Notes: a model not told the origin generated them from the letters alone. Counted from the first letter of the stretch, positions 32,003-41,405 are shown. The stretch: DNA of 64,000 nt from Verrucomicrobiota bacterium JB022 (GCA_030673845.1 JAUTCQ010000013.1:102001-166000), one strand, 5' to 3'. Made by a program: numbers and translations.

Positions 32003-33007
32003 TTAAGGCAGCTCCTGCCCGCGACCTGCCAAAAAGAGGCGGTACCAGTCTTCGCGGCCCAGCTCGATTTTCTGGGCGGCGGCGCAAGCCTTGATCCGCG
32101 CAGGGTCGCGCGTCCCCACCACCGGCTGCACGCCGGCGGGCAAGCGTAGCAGCCAACCCACTACGATCGCTTCCGGCGCCACGCGGTACTTCTGCGCCAG
32201 CTCGCTGACCAGGGCGCTCGTGGCCTCGATCCGCGCCTTCACCTCCGAGCCCTGCTTAAACTCGTCCCCTACCCGGCGACCGGAAAGATAGCCGTAAGCC
32301 AAAGGTGCCCAGGCCTGGGTGCGAATCTTGTGCAACTGATGAAAATCGAGCGTCCCATCTGCCACCGTGCCCACCATCGGCTGGCGATCGGCCCCCGAGA
32401 CGACCGCGCAATCGAGCAAGCTGCTCTTGATCAGACTCAGCTCGATCTGGTTGACGACGAGCGGCTGGTCGAGCGCGGCCTGCAGACGCATGATCTGCCA
32501 CGGGGTATGGTTGGAGACGCCGAAATGCCGCACCCGCCCCTGCGCATGCAGCTCGCGAAAAGCCTGCGCCACCTCGTCGATCTCCATCAGCAGATCGGGC
32601 CGATGGAGCAGGAGGCAGTCGAGATAATCCGTCTGCAGGCGCTCCAGCGAGGCGTTGACCGTGCGCATGATGTGCGCGTAGGAAAAATCGAAACGCTTGG
32701 GCGCGCCCGCCTCCGGCTCGTCGGCAAAGCGGATGCCCACCTTGCTCTGCAGCACATAATCGCGCCGCTTCAGGCCCAGCTCGCGCGCCAACTCCCCGAA
32801 CAGGCGCTCGCTGCGGCCCCGACAATAAATGTCGGCGTGGTCGAAGAAGTTGATGCCCGCCTCTTGGGCCGCGACCAGCGCCGCGCGCGCCTGCCGACGG
32901 GCATCTTCGGAAATGTCCGTCCCCGGGGCCCAGTCGCCGCCGAAGTGCATACACCCCAGCGCCAACCGGCTCACGCTCTTGCCTTGGAAATCGATCTCGC
33001 CGCTCAT
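32003..33007 (-). CDS. Aldo/keto reductase
   Basis: A 334-residue NADP-dependent oxidoreductase with a TIM-barrel fold, close to the YdhF-like branch. The catalytic tetrad is visible: Asp and Tyr in NFFDHADIYCRGRSE, Lys in VLQSKVGIRF, and His in LLLHRPDLLMEIDEVA. GVSNHTPWQI and the C-terminal cofactor segment VQPVVGTRDPARI follow the family pattern. YdhF-like proteins have no firmly known substrate. It is monocistronic, oriented away from pyrG on the same strand, and its end faces the repeat region. Confidence 0.93.
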   Translation of the reverse strand: MSGEIDFQGKSVSRLALGCMHFGGDWAPGTDISEDARRQARAALVAAQEAGINFFDHADIYCRGRSERLFGELARELGLKRRDYVLQSKVGIRFADEPEAGAPKRFDFSYAHIMRTVNASLERLQTDYLDCLLLHRPDLLMEIDEVAQAFRELHAQGRVRHFGVSNHTPWQIMRLQAALDQPLVVNQIELSLIKSSLLDCAVVSGADRQPMVGTVADGTLDFHQLHKIRTQAWAPLAYGYLSGRRVGDEFKQGSEVKARIEATSALVSELAQKYRVAPEAIVVGWLLRLPAGVQPVVGTRDPARIKACAAAQKIELGREDWYRLFLAGRGQELP

Positions 33008-33092
33008 GCCGCCAGCTTATCGCCTACCGGCGGGCTGACAACCATTTGCGACCGATTAACGGTGCGGAGCGTATATCATAGCGTTGAGGACC

Positions 33093-33125
33093 AAAAAAAA
33101 GCTGAGGCCATCGACGGCCTCAGCT
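33093..33125 (-). terminator. Terminator of pyrG
   Basis: Perfect 10-bp stem AGCTGAGGCC (33100-33109) and GGCCTCAGCT (33116-33125) with a run of eight T residues on the minus strand. Confidence 0.88.
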
Positions 33126-33152
33126 GAAAGGTTTTTCTCTGCAGCCCCTCAA

Positions 33153-34760
33153 CTAGCGATGAGCCTTGCGGCGCTCGAGCGAGGCCTTGATGAAGGCGGC
33201 GAAGAGCGGGTGCGGCAGGCGGGGCTTCGACTGGAACTCGGGGTGGAACTGCACGCCCACAAACCACGGGTGGTCGGGGTTTTCGACGATTTCCACCAAG
33301 TCGCGCTGCGGATTGACGCCCGCCAGACGCAGACCCGCCTGTTGCAAGGCCTCGCGGAACTGGTTGTTGAACTCGTAGCGGTGGCGGTGGCGCTCCGACA
33401 CGGTCGGCTTGCCATAGGCCGCGCGCGACCAGCTGCCATCGAGCAGAGCACACTCGTAGGCCCCCAGGCGCATGGTCGCACCCTTGTCGCGCACGTCGCG
33501 CTGGTCTTCCATCAGGTTGATCACCGGGTAGGCCGTCTGCGGGTTGAACTCCATGCTGTTCGCGCCCTCGAGGCCGGCCACGTTGCGGGCAAACTCGATC
33601 ACCGCGATCTGCATCCCCAGGCAAAGACCAAAGTAAGGGATCTTCTGCTCGCGGGCAAAACGGGCGGCCTGCACCTTGCCCTCGATCCCGCGCGAGCCGA
33701 AGCCGCCAGGCACGAGGATGCCGTCGTATTTCGCCAGCTCGGCGACCGCTTCGCGGGCCTCCAGATGCTCGGAGTCGATCCGGTGGACCTCCACCGCGCA
33801 GTCGTGAGCGATACCGCCGTGGGTGATCGACTCGTAGACGCTCTTGTAGGCGTCCTGCAGCTCGATGTACTTGCCCACCACCGCGATGTCGATCCGGTGC
33901 TTGGGGTATTTGAGGATGCGCACCACTTCCGGCCACGCGTCTTCCTTCACCTCAAGATTGCCGAGGCCCAGCTGGTCGAGCACGAGCTGGTCGACGCCCT
34001 CGTTTTCGAGCATCAGCGGCACTTCGTAAATCGAAGTCTCCACGTCGCGCTCTTCGATCACGGCCTTGACGGGCACGTTGCAGAAAAGGCTCAGCTTTTG
34101 GCGCAGGTCGCGGGCCAACGGCTTTTCCGTACGGCAGACGAGGATATCGGGCTGGATGCCGATCTCGCGCAGCTTGGCCACGCTCATCTGGGTCGGTTTG
34201 GTCTTCAGCTCACCGGCGGCGGCGAGGTAGGGCACCAGCGTCACGTGGATCGTGACCACATTTTGGCGCCCCTGCTCGAGCACGAACTGGCGGATGGCTT
34301 CCATGAAGGGCAGGCCCTCGATGTCGCCCACCGTGCCGCCGATCTCGGTGATGCACACGTCGACCTCTTCGTCGTTCGGGTCGAAGCGGCTCTTGATCTC
34401 GTTCGTCACGTGCGGGATCACCTGGATCGTCTGGCCCAGGAAGTCGCCCCGGCGCTCGCGGCGGATGATCGTGTCGTAGATCTGGCCGGAGGTCAGGTTG
34501 TTGTGGCGCGAGAGGTTGCCGTTGGTAAAACGCTCGTAGTGGCCGAGGTCGAGGTCGGTCTCCGAGCCGTCGTCGAGCACGTAGACTTCGCCGTGCTGGA
34601 AGGGGTTCATCGTCCCCGGGTCGACGTTGAGGTAGGGGTCGAACTTCTGCAGCTTCACCCGCAGCCCGCGCTGCTCAAGCAGAGCGCCGAGCGCGGCCGC
34701 CGTGAGGCCCTTGCCCAAGGATGAAACTACGCCACCGGTGACAAAAATGTATTTGGTCAT
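33153..34760 (-). CDS. pyrG: CTP synthase
   Basis: Aminates UTP to CTP with glutamine and ATP. Of 535 residues, the N-terminal synthetase domain starts [17 protein letters not shown] and contains [20 protein letters not shown] and [17 protein letters not shown]. The C-terminal class I glutaminase domain has the nucleophile Cys380 in [14 protein letters not shown] and the His/Glu pair in [11 protein letters not shown]. The open frame extends five codons upstream (MFFWI), but [10 protein letters not shown] is the conserved start. Its upstream neighbour is a toxin-antitoxin pair on the same strand 124 bp away; no operon is implied. Confidence 0.97.
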   Translation of the reverse strand: MTKYIFVTGGVVSSLGKGLTAAALGALLEQRGLRVKLQKFDPYLNVDPGTMNPFQHGEVYVLDDGSETDLDLGHYERFTNGNLSRHNNLTSGQIYDTIIRRERRGDFLGQTIQVIPHVTNEIKSRFDPNDEEVDVCITEIGGTVGDIEGLPFMEAIRQFVLEQGRQNVVTIHVTLVPYLAAAGELKTKPTQMSVAKLREIGIQPDILVCRTEKPLARDLRQKLSLFCNVPVKAVIEERDVETSIYEVPLMLENEGVDQLVLDQLGLGNLEVKEDAWPEVVRILKYPKHRIDIAVVGKYIELQDAYKSVYESITHGGIAHDCAVEVHRIDSEHLEAREAVAELAKYDGILVPGGFGSRGIEGKVQAARFAREQKIPYFGLCLGMQIAVIEFARNVAGLEGANSMEFNPQTAYPVINLMEDQRDVRDKGATMRLGAYECALLDGSWSRAAYGKPTVSERHRHRYEFNNQFREALQQAGLRLAGVNPQRDLVEIVENPDHPWFVGVQFHPEFQSKPRLPHPLFAAFIKASLERRKAHR

Positions 34761-34884
34761 GATCCAGAAAAACAATCGCGCCGCGCGTACGCACGGAAGT
34801 GGATACGGTCGTGGAAACAGACATCTAAGGGGTCACAAGGCGCGGCAGGCAAATGAAAATTCCACCGACTCGCCACCTCATGTC

Positions 34885-35193
34885 TCAAGCCCCGCTCCCA
34901 CGCCGGTTCAGTTGGCGCCCGATACGGTCGGGATCACGGCGACAATCGATAACCGCATAGATCGAAACCACCCCGTCTTCTACCCGGTAATAAATCGCAT
35001 AAGGGAAGCGCCTGGAGAGCATCCAGTGAAAGCCCGCCTTCAACCGGTGGACGCCAGCGATATGGTTCAGCCGGTCAATATCGGAATAGAGAGTATTCAG
35101 GAAGTAGTCACCCAACTTGGGTTCCCTAAACTCATAGAAGCGATACCCCTCCAGCAGGTCAGCCCTGGCTTCCTCAAGAATCCTGATCTTCAT
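34885..35193 (-). CDS. RelE/ParE family toxin
   Basis: A 102-residue toxin of the RelE/ParE fold. It opens MKIRILEEARADLLEGYRFY and carries the conserved core HRLKAGFHWMLSRRFPYAIY followed by YRVEDGVVSIYAVIDCRRDP. Such proteins act either as ribosome-dependent mRNA endonucleases or as gyrase inhibitors; which one cannot be told. Its start overlaps the end of the antitoxin gene by 20 bp, a usual toxin-antitoxin coupling. It looks intact at full length. The C-terminal GRQLNRRGSGA tail is basic. Confidence 0.85.
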   Translation of the reverse strand: MKIRILEEARADLLEGYRFYEFREPKLGDYFLNTLYSDIDRLNHIAGVHRLKAGFHWMLSRRFPYAIYYRVEDGVVSIYAVIDCRRDPDRIGRQLNRRGSGA

Positions 35194-35407
35194 GAGCAGC
35201 GCGCCTGATCTCTACCTTTGCAATCTCCCAGTCCGAAAATGAAGAAGCCCCCGTAGCCGCTCTTCGCTCACGCTCCCGCAGCACGTCTTCATGCCACGCC
35301 GGGGGACTGAACGTGCTCTCCTCGCCACTGATGTCGGCCCAGAGGGTTTCCATCACTTCGAGTTTCTCCGCCAAGGTCATCTCCTCTAAAGGAAGCACGA
35401 CTTTCAT
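35174..35407 (-). CDS. Addiction module antitoxin (short, acidic)
   Basis: A 77-residue protein of the TIGR02574-type addiction module family. It opens MKVVLPLEEMTLAEKLEVME and continues TLWADISGEESTFSPPAWHE, with ERERRAATGASSFSDWEIAK near the end, a very typical pattern. It should bind and neutralise the RelE/ParE toxin encoded downstream and probably represses the pair's own promoter. GAGG lies just upstream of the ATG but very close to it. Confidence 0.85.
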   Translation of the reverse strand: MKVVLPLEEMTLAEKLEVMETLWADISGEESTFSPPAWHEDVLRERERRAATGASSFSDWEIAKVEIRRAAHEDQDS

Positions 35408-35845
35408 AGCCTCAGGTTGCCTTCAGTCGGGCGAGATCGCAACTTCGTTTTTCGAGCACCCAAACGATCTCAAACCTCCTCAAGACCTGTAATTTGGCCG
35501 ATACGCTCAACAGCTTAAATTCAGAAAACTCTTGGCCGAGCTGGGCGATAAACTGGCAGAGGAGGCCAATGCCAAGCCCAAACCGAAGACGTCTCTCTGA
35601 AGCCTTGGAACAGCAGATTGATCGGACAAAATTTGGCGGAAAGACAAAGCCGGCTTAAGCTCCTGATGGGATGAAGACAGCTCCTCTTGCCCCGCCCAAT
35701 TCGATGGCGTTTGTAAAAAGCCGGTGACGGCCTTTTTACAGCAGGGGCTTCCCTTCAGTCTTTTCCGCAAGTTGTTCTAAACCGGGGCGCGCTAAAACCG
35801 TATTTTACCGTTGCCAGAGGCCATCCGGCCCCTAGCGTCTGCCCA
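35408..35845. other. Intergenic region with a short plus-strand coding remnant and a hairpin
   Basis: No complete gene is visible. Plus-strand 35493-35600 reads, after a TAA, a startless frame FGRYAQQLKFRKLLAELGDK continuing LAEEANAKPKPKTSL to a stop, which looks like the C-terminal remnant of a protein. A hairpin at 35712-35740 (TGTAAAAAG and CTTTTTACA arms with CCG/CGG inside) has no T-run beyond the stem and its role is unclear. The promoter of the downstream gene at 35846 must also lie here. Confidence 0.3.
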
Positions 35846-36229
35846 ATGGCAACCGTACCCCAACTCCTCGCTTGGCACATCTGTGACAACGTCCACGTCG
35901 ATCCTTCGACGGGCAAGACCTTCTTGCTCGGCTGTTTCTCGGCGGTTCGTTCCCGACAGTTCCCGGCGACACACCCTCGCATGATCTGGTTCCTCACGAT
36001 TGGGGACGTCGCGCAGGGCAAACACATGCTTCGCATCTCCATGGGCTTGGAGATGGACAAGCTGGAAAAGCTCGTAGAGCGCGAATTCGAGTCTCCCGGC
36101 CCCCAGCAGCAAATCAACCTCATCAATCAGATGCAAAACCTGCAGTTCGAAACTCCGGGCAATTACCAGATTCTGATCGAGGTCGATGGCGAACCGCTGT
36201 TGGTGACGAGCCTCATCATTGCGGAATAG
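35846..36229 (+). CDS. Conserved hypothetical protein, DUF6941-like
   Basis: A 127-residue soluble protein without signal or membrane segment. MATVPQLLAWHICDNVHVDP, TGKTFLLGCFSAVRSRQFPA and MIWFLTIGDVAQGKHMLRIS suggest a small beta-rich domain like the poorly characterised DUF6941 family (an initial strand, 'CD.v..d..gk..l.G.f', then alternating strands). The C-terminal half has FETPGNYQILIEVDGEPLLV. The assignment is by pattern only. It lies 13 bp before the PfkB kinase gene on the same strand and may be co-transcribed. Confidence 0.6.
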   Translation: MATVPQLLAWHICDNVHVDPSTGKTFLLGCFSAVRSRQFPATHPRMIWFLTIGDVAQGKHMLRISMGLEMDKLEKLVEREFESPGPQQQINLINQMQNLQFETPGNYQILIEVDGEPLLVTSLIIAE

Positions 36230-36242
36230 CCATCACCTGAAT

Positions 36243-37256
36243 ATGGATAATCACGAGAAGCATACCGAATTTGACCTGATCGGCGTGGGTTCTCCCATCG
36301 TGGACACGCTGGTCCATATCGACGAAGCCTTCCTCACCTCCCGCCAAGCTGAAAAGGGCGGGATGGTGCTGATCGACGAAGAGAACATGCAGGAGCTGCT
36401 CAAGGCCGTGCCCGCGGGAGCGGACATGCCCGGCGGCTCCTCCGGCAACACAGCCTACACCTGCTCCATCCTGGGCTTGAGGACGACCTTCCTCGGCAAG
36501 CTCGGGTCGGACGAAGGCGGCAAGTTCTACCGCAAGAGCTTCCAGGAAGTTGGGGGTAATGACGAACGCTTCAAGGTCGGCCGTATGGCCAACGGGCGTT
36601 GCCTCTCGCTGATCACGCCCGATGGCGAGCGTACCATGCGGACCCACCTCGGGGCCGCCGCCACGCTCAACCCCGCCGATCTCTCGCCGCTTGACTTCGC
36701 GGGCTGCCGCCACGCCCACATCGAAGGCTACCTCGCCTTCAACCCCGACCTGCTGGAGGCCGTGCTCCTCAGCGCTCACCGCGCCGGTTGCACGATCAGC
36801 CTCGACCTCGCCTCGTTTGAGGTGGTGCGTGCCGCGCGTGAAACGCTGCCCCGCACCCTGCAGCACTATGTGGATGTGGCCCTCGCCAACGAAGAAGAGG
36901 CGGAAGCCTTTTTCGGAGCCGGCAAGACCCACGCCGAGATGGCCCTCCAACTCGCCAAGTACTGCCGCATCGGCATCGTCAAGGCGGGCAAGGACGGCGC
37001 TTACCTCGCCGAAGGCAGCAGCGTCGTGCACGTGCCCGCCGAAGTCGTGGCCAAGCCGGTCGACACCACCGGCGCGGGCGACATCTGGGCCGCAGGCTTC
37101 CTCTACGCCTGGCTCAACGGCGAATCGCTCGAGGTGGCCGGCCAATACGGCTCGATCCTCGGCTCCGCCATCGTCCAGCACCTCGGGCCCCATCTGCCCG
37201 CAGACGCCTGGCCAGCCGTCCAAGAGCGCCTGAAGGCCGTCAAGGCCATCGCCTAA
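36243..37256 (+). CDS. PfkB family carbohydrate/nucleoside kinase
   Basis: A 337-residue ribokinase-fold kinase. The N-terminal motif LIGVGSPIVDTLVHIDEAFL and GGSSGNTAYTCSILGLRTTF match the substrate-binding part. The C-terminal PfkB signature KPVDTTGAGDIWAAGFLYAW contains the catalytic Asp and anion hole. The pattern is closest to the adenosine kinase or sugar kinase subgroup, but the substrate is not determinable. A TTG at 36219 would give eight extra residues, yet the ATG at 36243 opens directly before the first strand. A strong terminator follows. Confidence 0.92.
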   Translation: MDNHEKHTEFDLIGVGSPIVDTLVHIDEAFLTSRQAEKGGMVLIDEENMQELLKAVPAGADMPGGSSGNTAYTCSILGLRTTFLGKLGSDEGGKFYRKSFQEVGGNDERFKVGRMANGRCLSLITPDGERTMRTHLGAAATLNPADLSPLDFAGCRHAHIEGYLAFNPDLLEAVLLSAHRAGCTISLDLASFEVVRAARETLPRTLQHYVDVALANEEEAEAFFGAGKTHAEMALQLAKYCRIGIVKAGKDGAYLAEGSSVVHVPAEVVAKPVDTTGAGDIWAAGFLYAWLNGESLEVAGQYGSILGSAIVQHLGPHLPADAWPAVQERLKAVKAIA

Positions 37257-37285
37257 GCGCCCTGCATCAGGTCCCGCACATTTTC

Positions 37286-37322
37286 ATCCCCGCCCGGCAT
37301 GCTTCCCGGGCGGGGATTTTTT
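37286..37322 (+). terminator. Terminator of the PfkB kinase gene
   Basis: Stem ATCCCCGCCCGG (37286-37297) and CCGGGCGGGGAT (37306-37317) followed by six T residues. It abuts the end of the converging toxin gene. Confidence 0.88.
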
Positions 37323-37524
37323 ATAGATACCTCTCCACATCCATGCGCTGATGCAGGATGCGGACAACCTCAAGCGCATCGGGCTGCACGCGATAGTAAA
37401 TCACATGACGCCCGACCGGGTATTTACGATAACCAACCCGGACATATGCGCAGGAAAACCCGAGATCCGGAAAGCGCTCAAGATCCTTGATCGCCTTGGG
37501 ACGGAGCTTCAGGCTGCGGCTCAT
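37321..37524 (-). CDS. ParE-type toxin, apparently internally shortened
   Basis: A 67-residue product. The first 15 residues [15 protein letters not shown] match the ParE N-terminus. The last 45 ([18 protein letters not shown], then [13 protein letters not shown]) match the C-terminal core very well. The central segment of roughly 30 residues, normally the long helices (family pattern 'DIWDYTAERWG..'), is absent. The frame is intact, so this looks like an in-frame internal deletion rather than a frameshift. The toxin is probably inactive, while the antitoxin gene remains. Its ATG overlaps the antitoxin stop (ATGA). Confidence 0.7.
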   Translation of the reverse strand: MSRSLKLRPKAIKDLERFPDLGFSCAYVRVGYRKYPVGRHVIYYRVQPDALEVVRILHQRMDVERYL

Positions 37525-37766
37525 GCTCGCCTGCCAGCGCGACAGGTCGCCAGAAAAGACTGGAAGTCAAACGCCACCGCTTCCCCACTCTGCTCGCCCT
37601 CTTCAAGGGCTTGGCGGAGTGCATCCAATCGCGTGGATTCCTGCGTCAACATCTCGAGGCCGGCGTCCACCACATCCAACTCGGAACGAAAGCGACCGCT
37701 GGCCACTTCTTTTTGCGCCAAGGTAGCTTGTGCGGATGTCAGGTGAATGTGCGGAGGGTGTTGCAT
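37521..37766 (-). CDS. ParD-type antitoxin
   Basis: An 81-residue antitoxin of the ParD/CopG ribbon-helix-helix group. [40 protein letters not shown] and [20 protein letters not shown] follow the ParD pattern, with the acidic C-terminal half that wraps the toxin. It overlaps the toxin gene by four bases. With a shortened ParE partner it may be retained as a neutralising or regulatory protein. Confidence 0.82.
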   Translation of the reverse strand: MQHPPHIHLTSAQATLAQKEVASGRFRSELDVVDAGLEMLTQESTRLDALRQALEEGEQSGEAVAFDFQSFLATCRAGRRA

Positions 37767-37865
37767 CGACTTCTTTCTTTCAGCATAGGCACTCTTCGCT
37801 CCTCTTCAAGCCAGATCACGCCTGCCCTTGACTCCGGGCGGACCGAGTTGTTCACTGATGGGATC

Positions 37866-39155
37866 ATGAGCGCAACCGCCGAAGTCTCCCTCGAAGCAAC
37901 GATCCAGCAGCTAGCCCGGCAGGCCTACGCCGCCTCTCTCAGCCTGGCCACGCTGCCGACGGAGACGAAGAACGCCGTGCTCGAAACCCTCGCCGGGCTG
38001 ATCGAAAGCCGCGCCAATGACCTACGTGCAGCCAACGCCAAGGATCTGCAGGCCGGGGCCGCCGCCGGGCTGAGCAAGCCCATGCTCGACCGCCTGGAGC
38101 TGACGCCCAAACGCATCGCCGGCATGACCCAAGGCGTCCGCGAAGTCGCCGCCCTGCCCGACCCCGTAGGCCGCGAGCTGGACACCTACCAGCACCCCCA
38201 AGACTTTACCATCCGTAAGGTTTCGGTCCCGATCGGCGTCGTGGGCATCATCTACGAATCGCGCCCCAACGTGACGATCGACTGCGCGGCCCTCTGCCTC
38301 AAGAGCGGCAACGCCACCATTTTGCGCGGCGGCAAGGAAGCCTTCCATAGCAACGGCGCGCTGGCGGAGCTGATCCAGGAAGCCCTGCGCCAGCACGGCG
38401 TAAATCCCCACGCCGTGCAGCTCGTCCCCACGACCGACCGCGCGGCCCTCAACATCCTGCTGAAGCTCGACGACTACATCCACTGCATCATCCCCCGCGG
38501 TGGTGAGTCGCTGATCCGCTTTACGGCCGAGCACGCCCGGATGCCCGTGATCAAGCACTACACCGGCGTCTGCAACGTTTACGTCGACGCAGCAGCGGAA
38601 GCCGAAATGGCCGCCAAGGTAGCGGTCAACGCCAAGTGCCAGCGCCCCAGCGTCTGTAACGCGGCGGAAAACCTCATCGTCCACTCCTCGATCCTCGACA
38701 CCACCTGGCTCGTCGTGGCCAAGGCCCTGGCTGACGCAGGCGTGGAGCTGCGTTGCGACGAGGCGAGCGCGGCGGCCCTGCAAAAGGCCGGCATCCCCCA
38801 TGCCCCCGTCGACCCCGAGACGGATTACGACGAGGAGTACCTCGACCTGATCCTCGCGGTCAAGACGGTGGACAACGCCGACGAGGCGATCGACTTCATC
38901 AACGAGCACGGCTCGGCCCACAGCGACGCCATCGTGACGGGCGACGCAGCTACCGCGCAGCGCTTCCTCAACGGCGTCGACTCGGCCACCTGCTACTGGA
39001 ACGTCTCCACCCGCTTCACCGATGGCTACGAGTTTGGCCTCGGCGCGGAGATCGGGATCTCGACCGACAAGCTGCACGCCCGCGGGCCCATGGGCCTCAA
39101 CGAGCTGACGACCTACAAGTACCAGATCGTCGGCAACGGGCAGATTCGCGGCTAG
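37866..39155 (+). CDS. proA: Gamma-glutamyl phosphate reductase
   Basis: NADPH-dependent second step of proline synthesis, reducing gamma-glutamyl phosphate to glutamate semialdehyde. The 429-residue length is typical of this aldehyde-dehydrogenase-fold enzyme. Diagnostic segments include [45 protein letters not shown], the catalytic Cys region [20 protein letters not shown] and [20 protein letters not shown]. The frame is open upstream to 37611 across the antitoxin gene, but the ATG at 37866 is the family start. proB is not adjacent. Confidence 0.97.
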   Translation: MSATAEVSLEATIQQLARQAYAASLSLATLPTETKNAVLETLAGLIESRANDLRAANAKDLQAGAAAGLSKPMLDRLELTPKRIAGMTQGVREVAALPDPVGRELDTYQHPQDFTIRKVSVPIGVVGIIYESRPNVTIDCAALCLKSGNATILRGGKEAFHSNGALAELIQEALRQHGVNPHAVQLVPTTDRAALNILLKLDDYIHCIIPRGGESLIRFTAEHARMPVIKHYTGVCNVYVDAAAEAEMAAKVAVNAKCQRPSVCNAAENLIVHSSILDTTWLVVAKALADAGVELRCDEASAAALQKAGIPHAPVDPETDYDEEYLDLILAVKTVDNADEAIDFINEHGSAHSDAIVTGDAATAQRFLNGVDSATCYWNVSTRFTDGYEFGLGAEIGISTDKLHARGPMGLNELTTYKYQIVGNGQIRG

Positions 39156-39256
39156 AGCGTTTCGCTGCTTCAGATTAAAACGGAACGGCTCTCAAGTCTA
39201 ACCTTGCGGCGCTTTACAGGCTCGCCTCTCCCGGCTGGATGCTTTAGCCCGGGGAC

Positions 39257-40180
39257 ATGAGTGCTGCATTTGCTTCCGACTGGAGCCAACAGATTACTTG
39301 GGCCGAGCTCGACCCCGCCTCGCTGCGCGAACTGATCGCACGTGCGCGCGATGAAGACCTCGCGGGAGCCGGGCTGCGCGAAGCCCCCCGCTACCGGTTC
39401 GATGTGACCAGCGCCCTGTTGCCGCACGAGAAGCAAGGGCGTGCGGCCGTCGTGGCCCGGGAGGAAATCGCCGTCGCCGGCCTCCCCCTGATCCCTCTGC
39501 TGATCGAAGCCTACGGCGCCCAATGCGCGTGGACGCCCTATGTGCAAGACGGCGCGGTGGCCCAGCCCAAAGACGAGCTGGGGCTGCTCGAAGGCAGCGC
39601 GCGCGACATCCTGCAGCTCGAGCGCTTACTGCTCAACTTCCTCCAGAAGCTCAGTGGCGTCGCCACCGAGACCCGCGCCTACGTCATCGCGCTCGGCGAC
39701 AGCCCCACCCGCCTGCTCGACACCCGCAAGACCACCCCCGGCTACCGTTTGCTGGAAAAATACGCCGTTGCCCAAGCCGGAGGTTGGAATCATCGCCTGG
39801 GCCTCTACGACCGGGTGATGCTGAAGGATAACCACCTGGCAGCAACCGGGGCCACCGCCGGCGCCTCCCTCACCGACGTCGTGCGTCAGGCACGCGAACG
39901 CTATCCGGATTTGCTCATCCAGGTGGAGGTGGATGCGGTGGAACAAATCCAGCCTGCCCTCGACGCAGGGGCTCACTGGTTCCTGCTCGACAATTTTTCC
40001 ACTTCGGAACTCGCCCAGGCTGTCGATCTGATTGGGGTGAAAGCAGCGACCGAAGCCAGCGGCGGCATCACGCTCGCGAGACTGGCGGAACTGTCCACGT
40101 TGGGCCTCGATTTTATTTCCACCGGGGCCACCGTGCACCAAAGTCGTTGGAAAGATATCGGTCTGGACTGGAGAATATAG
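39257..40180 (+). CDS. nadC: Nicotinate-nucleotide pyrophosphorylase (carboxylating)
   Basis: Converts quinolinate and PRPP to nicotinate mononucleotide in NAD synthesis. The 307 residues show the QPRTase layout: an N-terminal open-faced sandwich (LIARARDEDLAGAG, RAAVVAREEIAVAGLPLIPL) and an alpha/beta barrel with LLNFLQKLSGVATETRAYV, LLDTRKTTPGYRLLEKYAV, GGWNHRLGLYDRVMLKDNHL and ASGGITLARLAELSTLGLDF. RKTTPG and KDNH hold quinolinate- and PRPP-binding residues. nadA and nadB are not in this window. An AT-rich gap follows before birA. Confidence 0.96.
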   Translation: MSAAFASDWSQQITWAELDPASLRELIARARDEDLAGAGLREAPRYRFDVTSALLPHEKQGRAAVVAREEIAVAGLPLIPLLIEAYGAQCAWTPYVQDGAVAQPKDELGLLEGSARDILQLERLLLNFLQKLSGVATETRAYVIALGDSPTRLLDTRKTTPGYRLLEKYAVAQAGGWNHRLGLYDRVMLKDNHLAATGATAGASLTDVVRQARERYPDLLIQVEVDAVEQIQPALDAGAHWFLLDNFSTSELAQAVDLIGVKAATEASGGITLARLAELSTLGLDFISTGATVHQSRWKDIGLDWRI

Positions 40181-40344
40181 GAATTTACCTAAAGGAAGAT
40201 ACTTAAAGCGCCGTTTTATACACTTGATATGATAATTTCATCTTAATATCGTCAGTTTGTTTACATCTTACACCCTATATTTACACTAAGGTATTCCACC
40301 CATCGAACGATTTACCATGTAGGAAGCAACCCCTCCTTTACCAC

Positions 40345-41382
40345 ATGTCACAGACCGACGTCATCATCCTCAAATCCCTCCTCACGGCCAAAGGCGACTT
40401 TGTCTCGGGCAACGACCTTGCCCAGCAACTCGGCATCTCGCGGGTCGGAGTCTGGGCGCGGCTAGAAAAGCTGCGGGAGAGCGGCTTCGCGGTAGAAGCG
40501 ATCCGCCACCGCGGTTATCGCCTGCTCGAGGAGCCCCGCCGCCTCAACGAACCCCTGCTCCAGGCCTATCTGGAGTTGGCTGAGGCCCGGATCCCGGTCT
40601 TTTTCCACGAAACCCTCGACAGCACCAACAGCGAAGCGGAACGCCGCCTCGCCAATGGCCAGGCCGCCCCGTTTGTAGTCGTCTCCGGCTCGCAGACGCG
40701 TGGCCGCGGTCGCCTCGGTCGCCGCTGGTACAGCCCGGAAGAAGGCAACCTCTACGCCAGCTTTGCCTTCCGCCCCGAGACGAGCCACGCCCGCATGCAG
40801 GCCATCACCATCTGGCTCGGCCTCTGCGTGTGCCATTACCTGCACGAAGCCCACGAGATGCCCGTGCGCATCAAGTGGCCCAACGATTTGATCCTCGAAG
40901 GCAAGAAGGTGGCCGGCATGTTGACCGAAGCCCGCATCGACGCCGACCGCACGCGCGACCTCGTTTTCGGCCTCGGCCTCAACGTCTCGGGCGACCTGGT
41001 CGACTGGCCGAGCGACGTGGCCGAAGTTGCCACCACCCTCAGCGCCCACGCCGGCAAGCAACTCAGCATCAACCAGCTGGCCGCCGGCCTCGTGAAGTGC
41101 TGCGCCGAAGCCTACGATGCTTTTCTGCAAGGCACCCACCTCCCGGCCATGCTCGAGCTGTGGCAGCAATACGACGCCTTCGAAGGCCAGATCATCCGCG
41201 CCGAATACCGCGGAAAGATGATCGAAGGCCGCGCCGAAGGCATCGACGAGACGGGCGCGCTCAAGGTACGCCTCGACAGCGAGACCCTGATCAGCGTCAA
41301 CTCGGGCGAAATTACCATCGGCACTTCTGCCTGGGCCCGCCAGCGCGCCGCCGAGGCCGAGCAGGCTGCCGAGCGCAGCTAG
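40345..41382 (+). CDS. birA: Bifunctional biotin ligase / biotin operon repressor-type protein
   Basis: Attaches biotin to the lysine of AccB via biotinyl-AMP. Of 345 residues, 1-65 form a winged helix (GNDLAQQLGISRVGVWARLE, then KLRESGFAVEAIRHRGYRL), so this is the class II form that can also repress. The catalytic domain carries SGSQTRGRGRLGRRWYSPEE (biotin/ATP loop), IKWPNDLILEGKKVAGML and a C-terminal SH3-like domain. Its substrate, AccB, is encoded at 49477. The upstream AT-rich 160 bases probably hold its promoter. A perfect hairpin overlaps its stop codon. Confidence 0.95.
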   Translation: MSQTDVIILKSLLTAKGDFVSGNDLAQQLGISRVGVWARLEKLRESGFAVEAIRHRGYRLLEEPRRLNEPLLQAYLELAEARIPVFFHETLDSTNSEAERRLANGQAAPFVVVSGSQTRGRGRLGRRWYSPEEGNLYASFAFRPETSHARMQAITIWLGLCVCHYLHEAHEMPVRIKWPNDLILEGKKVAGMLTEARIDADRTRDLVFGLGLNVSGDLVDWPSDVAEVATTLSAHAGKQLSINQLAAGLVKCCAEAYDAFLQGTHLPAMLELWQQYDAFEGQIIRAEYRGKMIEGRAEGIDETGALKVRLDSETLISVNSGEITIGTSAWARQRAAEAEQAAERS

Positions 41383-41405
41383 TGTCTGTTTTCGCCAGAC
41401 ACTAG
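41379..41405 (+). terminator. Hairpin overlapping the birA stop codon
   Basis: Perfect 10-bp arms CTAGTGTCTG (41379-41388) and CAGACACTAG (41396-41405) around TTTTCGC. No T-run follows, so termination is uncertain; it may be a stability or attenuation structure before the ABC operon. Confidence 0.4.

Noticed and set aside
34702-35208. A plus-strand frame of 168 codons across the RelE/ParE toxin
   Set aside because: It is antisense to a toxin gene with clear family motifs and an overlapping antitoxin.
35712-35740. An intrinsic terminator
   Set aside because: The stem contains the A- and T-runs itself and no T-run follows it on either strand outside the stem; no gene ends nearby.
35507-35770. 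An 87-codon minus-strand frame in the intergenic region
   Set aside because: No ribosome binding site or recognisable motif; composition is Ser/Leu-rich and unlike neighbouring proteins.
40181-40344. A BirA operator upstream of birA
   Set aside because: The AT-rich sequence has no clear paired TTGTAAAC-like half-sites at the expected spacing.
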